22,954 nucleotides of DNA from XN24 sp047921395 (GCA_047921395.1 JBLRWH010000042.1:1-22954), one strand, 5' to 3'. Positions 15,099 through 22,904 are shown, counted from the stretch's first letter. Numbers and translations are program-made. The notes: generated by a model from the sequence alone, not told the origin.

Positions 15099-16199
15099 AT
15101 GACTGAGAATTCCGGTCCGGCCGCCCTGCCCATCGCGCTGCCGCGTCTTGCCGCGCTGGCGCGCGACATTCGCGCGTGGGGCGAAGAGCTCGGCTTTGGC
15201 GCCATCGGGGTCGCCCGGGCAGAGCTTCCGGATGACGAGGCCTGGCTGAAGCGCTGGCTCGCCCTCGGCCGCCACGGCGAGATGGCGTGGATGGCGCGCC
15301 ATGGCACGCGGCGCAGCCGCCCGGCCGAACTGGTGCCGGGGACCCTGACGGTGATCGCGGCGCGGATGGACTACTTCCCTCCCGGCACCGCCGCGCCCGA
15401 GAGCGTGCTGGCGGAGCCCAAGCTCGCCTACATCTCCCGCTATGCGCTCGGGCGGGATTACCACAAGGTCCTGCGCAACCGCCTGCAGCGACTCGCGGGG
15501 CGCATCGGGGCGGCCGTCGGCCCCTTCGGCTACCGGGTGTTCACGGACAGCGCTCCGCTGCTCGAGAAAGCGCTCGCCCGCGATGCCGGGCTGGGCTGGA
15601 TCGGCAAGCACACCAACCTGCTGGCGCGAGAGGCCGGCAGCTGGTTCTTCCTCGGCGAGATCTGCACGGACCTGCCGCTCCCGGTCGACAGTGCACCGAG
15701 CGCACATTGCGGCAGTTGCACAGCCTGCCTAGAGGCCTGTCCTACGGGGGCGATCGTGGCGCCTTACGAGCTCGACGCGCGCCTGTGCATTTCCTACCTC
15801 ACCATCGAGCATCCCGGCGCGATCCCCGAGCCGCTCCGTCCCGCGTTCGGCAATCGCATCTACGGCTGCGACGACTGCCAGCTCGTGTGCCCCTGGAACC
15901 GCTACGCGCAGGTGAGCCCACTGCCGGATTTCCAGGCCCGCGACGGGCTGGATGCACCGTCACTGGCCACCCTGTTCAGCTGGTCCGAGGAAGAGTTCCT
16001 CGCCCGCACTGCGGGCTCGGCCATCCGCCGCATCGGGCACGAGCGATGGCTCAGGAATATCGCGGTCGCGCTCGGCAACGCGGCCCCCGACCCGGCGGCA
16101 CGCGCAGCGTTGGCGGCACGCGCGGACCACCCCTCCTCCCTGGTCCGCGAGCACGTCCGCTGGGCCCTCGAGCGCCATGATCACCCTGCAGACCGTTGA
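15099..16199 (+). CDS. queG: Epoxyqueuosine reductase QueG
   Basis: QueG reduces epoxyqueuosine to queuosine at tRNA position 34, using a cobalamin cofactor and two [4Fe-4S] clusters. The 366 residues start at ATG 15099 with GGAG upstream. The N-terminal cobalamin-binding region contains YALGRDYHKVLRNRL and YRVFTDSAPLLEKALA, where Asp150 corresponds to the catalytic Asp of E. coli QueG, and GLGWIGKHTNLL. The ferredoxin-like part has CGSCTACLEACP (Cys204, 207, 210, 214) and Cys230 with CDDCQLVCPWN (Cys257, 260, 264), so eight ligands for two clusters are present. The C-terminal helical repeat region recognises tRNA. It is divergent from nnrD, as in E. coli. Confidence 0.97.
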   Translation: MTENSGPAALPIALPRLAALARDIRAWGEELGFGAIGVARAELPDDEAWLKRWLALGRHGEMAWMARHGTRRSRPAELVPGTLTVIAARMDYFPPGTAAPESVLAEPKLAYISRYALGRDYHKVLRNRLQRLAGRIGAAVGPFGYRVFTDSAPLLEKALARDAGLGWIGKHTNLLAREAGSWFFLGEICTDLPLPVDSAPSAHCGSCTACLEACPTGAIVAPYELDARLCISYLTIEHPGAIPEPLRPAFGNRIYGCDDCQLVCPWNRYAQVSPLPDFQARDGLDAPSLATLFSWSEEEFLARTAGSAIRRIGHERWLRNIAVALGNAAPDPAARAALAARADHPSSLVREHVRWALERHDHPADR

Positions 16200-16262
16200 G
16201 TTTGGGGGCGGCAGGTCACAAAATGAGATCCGAGCCACGCCCCCGGGCAAGGATCACCGCGC

Positions 16263-16267
16263 AAGGA
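16263..16267 (+). promoter_or_regulatory. Ribosome binding site for the TTG-started diguanylate cyclase
   Basis: AAGGA lies seven bases before TTG 16275-16277. The nearby ATG at 16267 meets TGA after three codons, so the ribosome site supports the TTG start. Confidence 0.6.
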
Positions 16268-16274
16268 TGACGAC

Positions 16275-17267
16275 TTGATCAACGATTCGAGCCCCGCTCC
16301 CGGTCGAGCGCCCGCGGTGGATTTCGTCGACGCCCCGGACATGCGGCATTTTCTCGCCGGCCTGCTGCTCTTCAACGGCGTGGACATTCGCGCCGTCGGC
16401 CCGTTTCTCGCGCGCACTCATCGCATGGACATCAAGGCCGGCGACGTGCTGCTTTCGCCGGCGGCGCGCAACCCCCGGGTGTTCGTGATCCTCTCGGGCG
16501 AGCTCGAGGTACGGCTCGAATCCGCCGAAAGCCCGCCCCTGACGACGCTCCATCCCGGCCAGTGTGCCGGCGAGATGTCCATCATCGAAGAAAAGGATCC
16601 GTCCGCCTGGGTGATCGCGTCGCGCGATTCCCACCTGATGGTCATCGAGCAAGAAACGCTGTGGCGGATGATCAACGTGTCGCACGCGTTTGCGCGCAAC
16701 CTGCTGGTCATCCTGTCCTCGCGTGTCCGCTCGGATAACCAGGTCATCCTCGACAGCGTGGGCGTGTTGCGGGAATTTGAGCGCCATGCGGTCACGGACG
16801 CGCTGACGGACCTGCATAACCGCCACTGGCTCGACAACATGTTCCGCCGCCGCCTCGATCGCTGCCTGACCGACCAGACGGCGGCCTCGATGGTCATGGT
16901 GGACGTGGACCAGTTCAAGCAGTTCAACGACCGCCTCGGCCACGTCGCGGGTGACCGGGCGCTGCGCCTCGTCGCGGAGACGCTGCGCACGCACTTCCGC
17001 CCCGGCGACATGGTGGCGCGCTTCGGCGGGGACGAGTTCTGCGTGCTCCTGCCGGGCGCCGATCTCGAGGCGGCGCGCGGCTGCGCGGAGCGCGCGCGCT
17101 GGGCCGTGCTCCAGGCTGCCGAGGAGGATGCCGGCGCCCCGCGCATCACGGTCTCCGCCGGCGTGGCCCGGGCCGAGGCCGGGGACACGCTCGAGACCCT
17201 CATCGCGCGCGCGGACGACGCGCTCTACCGTGCCAAGCTGGGTGGCCGGAACCGGGTCGAAATCTAG
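16275..17267 (+). CDS. GGDEF diguanylate cyclase with N-terminal cyclic-nucleotide-binding-like domain
   Basis: This is a predicted cytoplasmic enzyme making cyclic di-GMP from two GTP. The 330 residues start at TTG 16275. Residues 34-150 form a CAP-like beta-barrel (HRMDIKAGDVLLSP, VFVILSGELEVRL, CAGEMSIIEEKDPSAWVIAS). The GGDEF domain spans about 168-330, with the metal-binding segment MVMVDVDQFKQFNDRLGH, an intact FGGDEF (250-255) and an RPGD inhibitory site (242-245), so the cyclase should be active and product-inhibited. The CAP-like phosphate-binding cassette lacks the arginine that contacts cAMP (E. coli Arg82). No membrane segment or EAL domain is seen. It follows queG by 75 bases and converges on panC. 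No specific symbol can be assigned. Confidence 0.9.
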   Translation: MINDSSPAPGRAPAVDFVDAPDMRHFLAGLLLFNGVDIRAVGPFLARTHRMDIKAGDVLLSPAARNPRVFVILSGELEVRLESAESPPLTTLHPGQCAGEMSIIEEKDPSAWVIASRDSHLMVIEQETLWRMINVSHAFARNLLVILSSRVRSDNQVILDSVGVLREFERHAVTDALTDLHNRHWLDNMFRRRLDRCLTDQTAASMVMVDVDQFKQFNDRLGHVAGDRALRLVAETLRTHFRPGDMVARFGGDEFCVLLPGADLEAARGCAERARWAVLQAAEEDAGAPRITVSAGVARAEAGDTLETLIARADDALYRAKLGGRNRVEI

Positions 17268-18121
17268 AGGTCCAGCGCCACGTTATCGATCAGGCGTGCC
17301 CGGCCCAGGCGCGCGGCGGTCAAGACCACCAGGTGCCTGTCTCCCGGCTGAGGCTGCGCCAGCGCGTCCTGCCGCAGGATCTCGAAATATTCCGGGGCGA
17401 GGCCGGCGGCACGGATCGCGTCCATGCCGGCCTGCCGCAAGGCGGCGAAATCCCGGTTGCCTGCCCGCAGCGCATCGGCCGCCGCCTGCAGGGCCGCGTA
17501 GAGTGCTGGCGCGACCTGTCGTTCACGGGCGTCCAGGTAACGGTTCCTGGAACTCATCGCGAGCCCGTCCGGCTCGCGCCGCGTCGGGACCCCGAGAATC
17601 TCGACCGGGAACGCGAGGTCGGACACCATGCGGCGGATCACCGTGAGTTGCTGGCGATCCTTCTCGCCGAAGGCCGCGAGCTCGGGCTGCACCAGGTTGA
17701 AGAGCTTGGCGACCACGGTCGCCACGCCGGAAAAATGTCCGGGGCGAGATATTCCGCACAGGATGTCCGACAAGCCTGGCACATCGATCCGGGTCGTACC
17801 CTGGCGGCCGCCAGGGTAGATGGTCTCCTCGTCGGGCGTGAACACGAGCTCGCAGGCCTCGCCTGCGAGCTCCGCCAGATCCTGCTCGAGGGTGCGCGGA
17901 TAGGCGGCGAAGTCCTCGCTCGGGCCGAACTGCAGGGGATTCACGAAGATGCTGACGACCACGCGGTCGGTGCGAGCCGCGGCTGCGCGGACGAGTTCCA
18001 GGTGCCCGGCGTGGAGGTTGCCCATCGTGGGCACGAAGCCGATCTGCAAACCCGCGCGGCGCCATGCCGCGAGACGCGCCCGGAGTTCGACCGCCCCCGT
18101 GATGACCTCGGGATGGTTCAC
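17264..18121 (-). CDS. panC: Pantothenate synthetase (pantoate--beta-alanine ligase)
   Basis: PanC condenses pantoate with beta-alanine using ATP, the last step of pantothenate (vitamin B5) synthesis. The 285 residues begin at a GTG (18121-18119) overlapping the panB stop as GTGA, giving MNHPEVITGAVELRARLAAW. Family motifs are FVPTMGNLHAGHLELV (HIGH-type nucleotide site), VVSIFVNPLQFGPSEDF, GRPGHF-type SRPGHFSGVATVV, AFGEKDRQQLTVI and GLAMSSRNRYL (KMSKS-type). The open frame continues 131 codons upstream through panB without similarity. Its TAG stop shares CTAG with the stop of the convergent cyclase gene. PanD, which supplies beta-alanine, is not in the window. Confidence 0.97.
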   Translation of the reverse strand: MNHPEVITGAVELRARLAAWRRAGLQIGFVPTMGNLHAGHLELVRAAAARTDRVVVSIFVNPLQFGPSEDFAAYPRTLEQDLAELAGEACELVFTPDEETIYPGGRQGTTRIDVPGLSDILCGISRPGHFSGVATVVAKLFNLVQPELAAFGEKDRQQLTVIRRMVSDLAFPVEILGVPTRREPDGLAMSSRNRYLDARERQVAPALYAALQAAADALRAGNRDFAALRQAGMDAIRAAGLAPEYFEILRQDALAQPQPGDRHLVVLTAARLGRARLIDNVALDL

Positions 18122-18948
18122 GAGAAGCAGTGTTCCGGCGCCGGATAGCTGCCATCCTTGACGGCCGCGACGTACTGCCGCAACGCGTCGAGCACCCCGT
18201 CGGCGCCGGCCAGGAAATCGCGCGCGAAGCGCGGCTTGCGGCCCAGCGTCACCGAGAGAATGTCGTACAGGACCAGGATCTGGCCGTCGACATCCGGGCC
18301 CGCGCCGATCCCGATCACCGGCACCGACAGGGCCGCGGCGATCGCGTGGCCGAGCGACGACGGCACGCATTCGAGCAGCACGATGTCCGCGCCCGCGTCC
18401 TGCAGCGCGTGCGCGTCCGCGAGCATTTGCTGCGCGGCATGCCGCTCGCGCCCCTGGACCTTGAAGCCGCCGAGCTTGTGGATCGACTGCGGCGTCAGGC
18501 CGATGTGCGCACACACGGGAATGTCGCGCGAGGCGAGAAACTCGACGGTGCGCACCTGGAGCGCGCCCCCCTCGAGCTTGACCATCGCGGCGCCGCCGTC
18601 CTGCATCAGGCGCACGGCGTTCGCGAACGCGGGTTCGGGAAGGGAGTAGCTGCCGAAAGGCATGTCGGCGACCAGCAGCGCGCGCCGCACGCCGCGCTTC
18701 ACGCAGCGCGTGTGGTACACCATGTCGGCGACCGTCACCGGCACCGTGGTGTCGTGACCCTGCACGACCATGCCCAGCGAATCGCCGACCAGCACCAGGT
18801 CCGTGCCGGCGACGTCCACCGTCGCACCGAAGCTGGCGTCATAGGCCGTCAGGCAGGCGATTTTCTCGCCGCTGGCCTTCATCTGCCTGAGGCTGTCCAG
18901 GGTCACCGGCTTTTCCGCCCGGGCCCGGTCCTGGAGATGGCTGTACAT
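18118..18948 (-). CDS. panB: 3-methyl-2-oxobutanoate hydroxymethyltransferase
   Basis: PanB transfers a hydroxymethyl group from methylene-tetrahydrofolate to ketoisovalerate, the first committed step to pantoate. The 276 residues from ATG 18948 start MYSHLQDRARAEKPVTLDSL. Motifs are IACLTAYDASFG, LVLVGDSLGMVVQGHDTT (metal ligand Asp), GAAMVKLEGG, PVCAHIGLTPQSIHKLGG, VLLECVPSSLG (catalytic Glu region) and IGIGAGPDVDGQILVLYDIL. A GTG two codons upstream (18954) has a better placed GGGGGA and is a possible true start. It overlaps panC by 4 bases and follows the deoxynucleoside kinase by 61. Its folate cofactor links it to folK in the same run. Confidence 0.96.
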   Translation of the reverse strand: MYSHLQDRARAEKPVTLDSLRQMKASGEKIACLTAYDASFGATVDVAGTDLVLVGDSLGMVVQGHDTTVPVTVADMVYHTRCVKRGVRRALLVADMPFGSYSLPEPAFANAVRLMQDGGAAMVKLEGGALQVRTVEFLASRDIPVCAHIGLTPQSIHKLGGFKVQGRERHAAQQMLADAHALQDAGADIVLLECVPSSLGHAIAAALSVPVIGIGAGPDVDGQILVLYDILSVTLGRKPRFARDFLAGADGVLDALRQYVAAVKDGSYPAPEHCFS

Positions 18949-19009
18949 CGTCACGTCGTGATCCCCCGCAAGGAGAGGCGCGCCAGCATGGCCAAGTCGA
19001 GGCGAAACA

Positions 19010-19663
19010 TCAATCCGTGCCGCCAAACGGTGCCGGGTTGTAGTACTTGCGGCCCCCCTCCATCGACCGGATCCGGCGCAGCAGGTCGAGGTAATCGTCC
19101 TCGCGCCGCACCGGGTCGATCACGGCCGCGTTGACGATCAGCAACGGGCCCGCGTCGTAGCGGTGGAAGAAATCCATGTAAGCCTCGGACAGCCGCCGCA
19201 GGTAATCGGGACGCACGCTCTGCTCATAGGCGATGCCGCGCCGCTGGACGCGCTCGATGAGCACCTCGACCGGCGCCTGCAGGTAAACCACCAGGTCAGG
19301 CACCGGGGCATCGAGCGCCAGGCCCTGGTAGACCTGGTCGTACAGGCGGTATTCCTCGTCGGGCAATGTGAGGCGAGCAAAGATCCGGTCTTTCTCGAGC
19401 AGGAAGTCCGAGATCCGCCCGCCGGCAAACAGGTCCGCCTGGCGCATTTCCTGGGCCTGGCGCGCACGCTGGAACAGGAAGTGCAGCTGGGTGGGGAGCG
19501 CATTGGCCGCCGGATCCCGGTAAAAACGCTCGAGGAACGGATTCTCCTCGGCGCGCTCGCGCACGAGCTCGAACTCCAGGGTCTCGGCGAGGCGCTGCGC
19601 GAGGGACGTCTTGCCGACGCCGATCGGGCCCTCGATGGCAATATAACGCAGCTCGCGCGCCAT
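19010..19663 (-). CDS. Deoxynucleoside kinase (dCK/dGK family)
   Basis: A predicted deoxynucleoside salvage kinase phosphorylating deoxyadenosine, deoxyguanosine or deoxycytidine. The 217 residues fit the family. The P-loop is GPIGVGKT (12-19), followed by a catalytic-site Glu (RAEENPFLERFY) and the DR motif LLEKDRIFARL. DLVVYLQAPVEVLIERVQRR and GIAYEQSVRPDYLRRL form the LID and base-recognition region. Its ATG shares one base with the folK stop (TGATG), so the genes are translationally coupled. E. coli has no such gene between folK and panB, but the arrangement occurs in other Gammaproteobacteria, to my recollection. Substrate preference cannot be read from the sequence. Confidence 0.9.
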   Translation of the reverse strand: MARELRYIAIEGPIGVGKTSLAQRLAETLEFELVRERAEENPFLERFYRDPAANALPTQLHFLFQRARQAQEMRQADLFAGGRISDFLLEKDRIFARLTLPDEEYRLYDQVYQGLALDAPVPDLVVYLQAPVEVLIERVQRRGIAYEQSVRPDYLRRLSEAYMDFFHRYDAGPLLIVNAAVIDPVRREDDYLDLLRRIRSMEGGRKYYNPAPFGGTD

Positions 19664-20163
19664 CAGGCCTCCAGCCGGATCAGGCCACCGTCACCCGCCG
19701 TCGCTGCGAGCCGCGCGATCGAGCCGCCGCCCGGGACGCGCAGTCCCGGGGCCAGTTCCAGCAAGGGCACCAGCACGAAGGCCCGCTCGGCCAGGCCGGG
19801 ATGCGGCAGGGACAGGTCGTCCTCGTCCAGGCACAAAGCACCGTAGAGCAACAGGTCGAGGTCGAGCGTACGCGGGCCCCAGCGGGGCCCGTCGCGCCGC
19901 CGGCCCTGCGCATCCTCGATGGCCTGCAACGCGCCCAGCAGCTGGCGCGCCGGCAGGCATGTCAGCAGTCCCGCCACGGCATTGACATAGTCGGGCTGGT
20001 CCTGCGGCCCCATCGGCGGACTGCGGTAGAGGGCGGAACTGGCGATGAACCGGGTGTCGGGAATGGCCGCGAGCGCGCTAAGCGCGCGGCGCACCTGTCC
20101 GGCCGGGTGATCCAGGTTGCTGCCGAGCCCGACGTAGGCCGGCACCAGGACGTCGCTCGCCAT
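19663..20163 (-). CDS. folK: 6-hydroxymethyl-7,8-dihydropterin pyrophosphokinase (HPPK)
   Basis: FolK transfers pyrophosphate from ATP to 6-hydroxymethyl-dihydropterin in folate synthesis. The 166 residues (E. coli 159) start at ATG 20163 (MASDVLVPAYVGLGSNLDHP). Visible signatures are GLGSNL, SALYRSPPMGPQDQPDYVNAV for pterin binding, and RWGPRTLDLDLLLYG, the family signature with the two Mg-binding aspartates. SLPHPGLAERAFVLVPLLEL follows. Only two bases separate it from the pcnB stop, and it overlaps the next kinase gene by one base. In E. coli pcnB-folK is also a pair. Confidence 0.97.
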   Translation of the reverse strand: MASDVLVPAYVGLGSNLDHPAGQVRRALSALAAIPDTRFIASSALYRSPPMGPQDQPDYVNAVAGLLTCLPARQLLGALQAIEDAQGRRRDGPRWGPRTLDLDLLLYGALCLDEDDLSLPHPGLAERAFVLVPLLELAPGLRVPGGGSIARLAATAGDGGLIRLEA

Positions 20164-20165
20164 GG

Positions 20166-21578
20166 TCAGCCGGCGCCGCCACCGGGCTTGCGCCGCCGTG
20201 GCCTGCGCCGCCGGCGAGGCTTCGAGGCGGGCTCCGCGCCGGCATCGGCGGCTGCGCTCGCGCCCTCCACCCCGTGGGTTGCCGCGGCCGGGCGTGCCCT
20301 GGGACTGCCGGGCTCCACCGCCGCGGAACGCGTGCCCTCGTCCATGGCCTGTAGCCCGGTCCAGAACTCGGCCAGGGCGGGATCCGCGTCACCGATGCGC
20401 GCCCGCAGGCATAGGAAGTCGTAGGCCGCGCGGAATCTCGGGTGGCTCAGCATGCCGAGCACGCGGCGACCGCGCGTCTTCTGCAGCCGCAGCTGCATCA
20501 CCATCATTTCTTTCATCGGCGTCGTGATCCGCCGGGGGATGGCGACATGACGCTGCTGGGCGTCGCCGACCTCGTCGGCGGCCAGCAGGAACGCCTGGAT
20601 CGGGGACTCGCCACCCTCTTCCAGCTGCGCGGCCCGGCGGCGAACCGGCCCCCACAGCAACACGCAGAACAGGAACACGGGCGTGACCGGCTCATCTGCG
20701 GCGACGCGCTGGTCGGTGTTGGCCAGCGACTCGAGCAGCAGCGCCCGGTAGGATTCGCCGGCGTCGCTGTCGAGCAGCGCATCCACGGCGGGGAACATCT
20801 GCCGGAAGTGCCCGTAGCGCCGCAGCAGCTCGTAGGACGGTACCGCGTAGCCGCCGAGGAACAGCTTCAGGACCTCGTCGAACAGGCGCGCCGGCGGGAC
20901 GGAGTCGAGCGAGCTCGCCAGTGTGCGCAGTGGCGCCTCGGTGGCGGGCTCGATCCTGAAGCCGAGCTTGGCGGCGAAGCGTACCGCCCGGAGCAGGCGC
21001 ACCGGGTCTTCCCGGTAACGGTCCTCGGGCTCGCCGTTGAGGCGCAGCACGCCGGCGCGGATGTCGTCCACGCCGCCAGCATAATCCCAGATCGAGAAGT
21101 CGGCGATGTTGTAGTACAGCGAGTTGGCGGTGAAATCGCGGCGCCAGACATCGTCGTCGATCGTGCCGTAACGGTTGTCGCGCAGGATCCGGCCGGCTTC
21201 GTCCTTCACGAGCAGGGACTCGTCGTCGTCCGCCGCATCGAAATCGCCCTCGGACGCACGGAAGGTCGCGACCTCGACGATATCACGGCCGAAATAGACA
21301 TGCGCCAGCCTGAACCGGCGACCGATCAGGCGGCAGTTGCGGAACAGGCGCCGGACATCGTCCGGGTGCGCGTCGGTTGCGATATCGAAGTCTTTCGGCT
21401 CGCGGCCGAGCAACAGGTCCCGCACTCCACCGCCGACCAGGAAGGCCTGGTAGCCGGCGTCACGCAGCCGGTACAGGACCTTCAGGGCGTTCTGGGAGAT
21501 CTGGGCCCGGGAAACATTGTGCTCCGGCCGGGGGATGATCCTTGGCTGTGATTCCGTGCCTGTCGCCGCGCTGGCCAA
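20166..21578 (-). CDS. pcnB: Poly(A) polymerase I
   Basis: PcnB adds poly(A) tails to RNA 3' ends, marking them for exonuclease decay. From a TTG at 21578 the protein has 470 residues. The nucleotidyltransferase head has FLVGGGVRDLLLG and KDFDIATD (Asp63, Asp65). The poly(A)-polymerase signature NCRLIGRRFRLAHVYFG distinguishes it from CCA-adding enzymes, and both tRNAs here already encode CCA. RRDFTANSLYYNI, YREDPVRLLRAVRFAAKLG and HPRFRAAYDFLCLRA follow. The C-terminus is a basic Arg tail (KPRRRRRPRRRK). The start is uncertain: the frame is open to ATGs at 21632 and 21659, and the 21632 ATG has a partial GGTGGGG site. E. coli pcnB also uses a non-AUG start. The product call is firm. Confidence 0.93.
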   Translation of the reverse strand: MASAATGTESQPRIIPRPEHNVSRAQISQNALKVLYRLRDAGYQAFLVGGGVRDLLLGREPKDFDIATDAHPDDVRRLFRNCRLIGRRFRLAHVYFGRDIVEVATFRASEGDFDAADDDESLLVKDEAGRILRDNRYGTIDDDVWRRDFTANSLYYNIADFSIWDYAGGVDDIRAGVLRLNGEPEDRYREDPVRLLRAVRFAAKLGFRIEPATEAPLRTLASSLDSVPPARLFDEVLKLFLGGYAVPSYELLRRYGHFRQMFPAVDALLDSDAGESYRALLLESLANTDQRVAADEPVTPVFLFCVLLWGPVRRRAAQLEEGGESPIQAFLLAADEVGDAQQRHVAIPRRITTPMKEMMVMQLRLQKTRGRRVLGMLSHPRFRAAYDFLCLRARIGDADPALAEFWTGLQAMDEGTRSAAVEPGSPRARPAAATHGVEGASAAADAGAEPASKPRRRRRPRRRKPGGGAG

Positions 21579-21658
21579 TCCGTATCCGCCTGTGTGAGTG
21601 AAGCCCGGAAGTCTACCATGCGGCCGCGGCATTCGAGCCCCACCGCCGGGCAGGGGCA

Positions 21659-21687
21659 TTGAGTCGGGCGACCCGGCCCAGTAGAAT
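21659..21687 (+). promoter_or_regulatory. Sigma70-type promoter of tRNA-Glu
   Basis: TTGAGT (21659-21664) and TAGAAT (21682-21687) are separated by exactly 17 bases, with a GC-rich discriminator (GCCGGGCC) following. The expected start near 21694 leaves a leader of about 37 bases before the tRNA. It points away from pcnB. Confidence 0.7.
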
Positions 21688-21730
21688 GCCGGGCCTCGCC
21701 GCCGGTTATCTGCCGCGGCGCGGCCGCAAT

Positions 21731-21805
21731 GCTCCGTTCGTCTAGTGGTTAGGACGCTGGCCTCTCACGCCGGTAACAGGGGTTCGAATCCCCTACGGAG
21801 CGCCA
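21731..21805 (+). tRNA. tRNA-Glu(CTC): tRNA-Glu (anticodon CTC), CCA encoded
   Basis: This is a 75-nt gene. The acceptor stem GCTCCGT (21731-21737) pairs with ACGGAGC (21795-21801), discriminator G and CCA follow. The anticodon loop CTCTCAC lies between CTGGC and GCCGG, giving CTC, which decodes GAG. The T arm is CAGGGGTTCGAATCCCCTA. E. coli has only a TTC-anticodon Glu tRNA, so this is the extra GAG reader typical of GC-rich genomes. It lies 18 bases before a coding gene on the same strand. Confidence 0.96.
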
Positions 21806-21823
21806 CTTCCCCGAGGTCGCACC

Positions 21824-22495
21824 ATGAGCGCAACACCATTCGCACTGTTGGCCGGGGCGACGGGCGCCGTTGGCAGCCGGCTGCTGGAACTCCTGCTCGA
21901 ACGGCCCGACGGCACTCGCGTAATCACCGTCGGTCGGCGCGCGCCGCCGCGCTCGCACGCGCGACTGGAGCACCTGCAGGCGGAGCTGACGCGGATTCCC
22001 GAAGTGCTCGCGGAACACCGTTGCTCAGAGGCGTTCTGCTGTCTCGGCACCACCCTCAGGACGGCCGGCAGCAAGGCCGCTTTCCGGGCCGTCGATCTCG
22101 ACGGGGTCGCGGGTTTCGCGCAGGCGGCCCACGCCGCAGGCGCCGGCTTCTTCGGCCTGGTCTCTTCGGCCGGCGCGGACGCGCGGGCATTGAGTTTTTA
22201 CCTGCGCACCAAGGGCGAGGCCGAGGCCGCGGTGGAAGCCCTCGGCTTTCGCAGCCTCGCCATCATGCGGCCAGGCCTGTTGCGCGGGACACGCGAGGAA
22301 TTCCGCGCGCTGGAGCGGCTCGGCCAGTTGGCGGCGCCCCTGATGGACCGGATGCTGATCGGCGGCCTGGCCAGCTACCGCAGCGTCCCGACCGACGCGG
22401 TGGCTGCCGCCCTCGAGGCCGCCGCGCGGTGCCGGGCCGCGGGCGTCCACCGCTTCGATCCGGCGGGGATCGAGACGCTTGCCGGTGAACGGTGA
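21824..22495 (+). CDS. Atypical short-chain dehydrogenase / NAD(P)-binding oxidoreductase (YraR-like)
   Basis: A Rossmann-fold protein of 223 residues, starting at ATG 21824 with GAGG at a normal distance. The N-terminal nucleotide-binding motif is LLAGATGAVGSRLLELLL, near the GxxGxxG pattern of atypical SDRs. CCLGTTLRTAGSKAAFRAVD is diagnostic of the YraR/TIP30-like group. A serine pair (LVSSAGAD) and YLRTKGEAE supply the YxxxK-type pair shared by this group, and SLAIMRPGLLRGTREEFR follows. The substrate is unknown. It lies 18 bases behind tRNA-Glu with no terminator visible between them, so it may be read from the tRNA promoter. It overlaps the RDD gene. Confidence 0.85.
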   Translation: MSATPFALLAGATGAVGSRLLELLLERPDGTRVITVGRRAPPRSHARLEHLQAELTRIPEVLAEHRCSEAFCCLGTTLRTAGSKAAFRAVDLDGVAGFAQAAHAAGAGFFGLVSSAGADARALSFYLRTKGEAEAAVEALGFRSLAIMRPGLLRGTREEFRALERLGQLAAPLMDRMLIGGLASYRSVPTDAVAAALEAAARCRAAGVHRFDPAGIETLAGER

Positions 22496-22904
22496 CCCGC
22501 GAGGTCGCCCGCCAGGCCTCGCGCGGCGCCTGGCTGCCTGCCTGTATGACGGCCTGGTGCTGGTCGCGGTGCTGATGGTGGCTGGCGCCGCCTGGGTCGC
22601 GTTGAGTGGCGCGGCCGCGCCCCCGGGCCACTGGATGTTTCGCGTCTACCTGCTCGCGGTCTCGGCGCTGTTCCTCGGCATGTTCTGGCGCCGGGGCGAG
22701 ACCCTCGGCATGCGGGCTTGGAAGCTTCGGCTCGAAGGGGCCGACGGCAGGCCGCCGGGCTGGCGTCGCGTACTGCTGCGCTTCGCGACGGCCCTCGTTT
22801 CATGGGCGGCGCTCGGCCTGGGATTCCTCTGGGTACTGGTGGATCGCGAGAAACTCGCCTGGCACGACCGGCTATCGGGCACGCGCCTCGTCTTGCGGGA
22901 CTAG
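22479..22904 (+). CDS. RDD family integral membrane protein
   Basis: The protein has 141 residues from TTG 22479; a GTG two codons later (22485) is an alternative start. It has three predicted transmembrane segments (about 20-42, 53-69 and 103-122). The family motif at the first segment is ARRLAACLYDGLVLV. A central positively charged loop reads WRRGETLGMRAWKLRLEGADG, and the end is DREKLAWHDRLSGTRLV. This is a complete RDD domain of normal length. The biochemical role of most RDD proteins is unknown; some have been linked to ion transport. It overlaps the SDR gene by 11 or 17 bases, which suggests coupled translation. Confidence 0.88.
   Translation: MPVNGDPRGRPPGLARRLAACLYDGLVLVAVLMVAGAAWVALSGAAAPPGHWMFRVYLLAVSALFLGMFWRRGETLGMRAWKLRLEGADGRPPGWRRVLLRFATALVSWAALGLGFLWVLVDREKLAWHDRLSGTRLVLRD

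Noticed and set aside
15051..15707. 219-codon upstream extension of the nnrD frame
   Set aside because: It runs antisense to queG and has no similarity; the YjeF_N domain begins right after the ATG at 15050.
18122..18514. 131-codon upstream extension of the panC frame
   Set aside because: It lies inside panB in another frame; the PanC family begins at the GTG in the GTGA overlap.
21749..22018. Minus-strand frame ending SVGDSNPCYRRERPAS over tRNA-Glu
   Set aside because: Antisense of tRNA-Glu and of the SDR gene; no family similarity.
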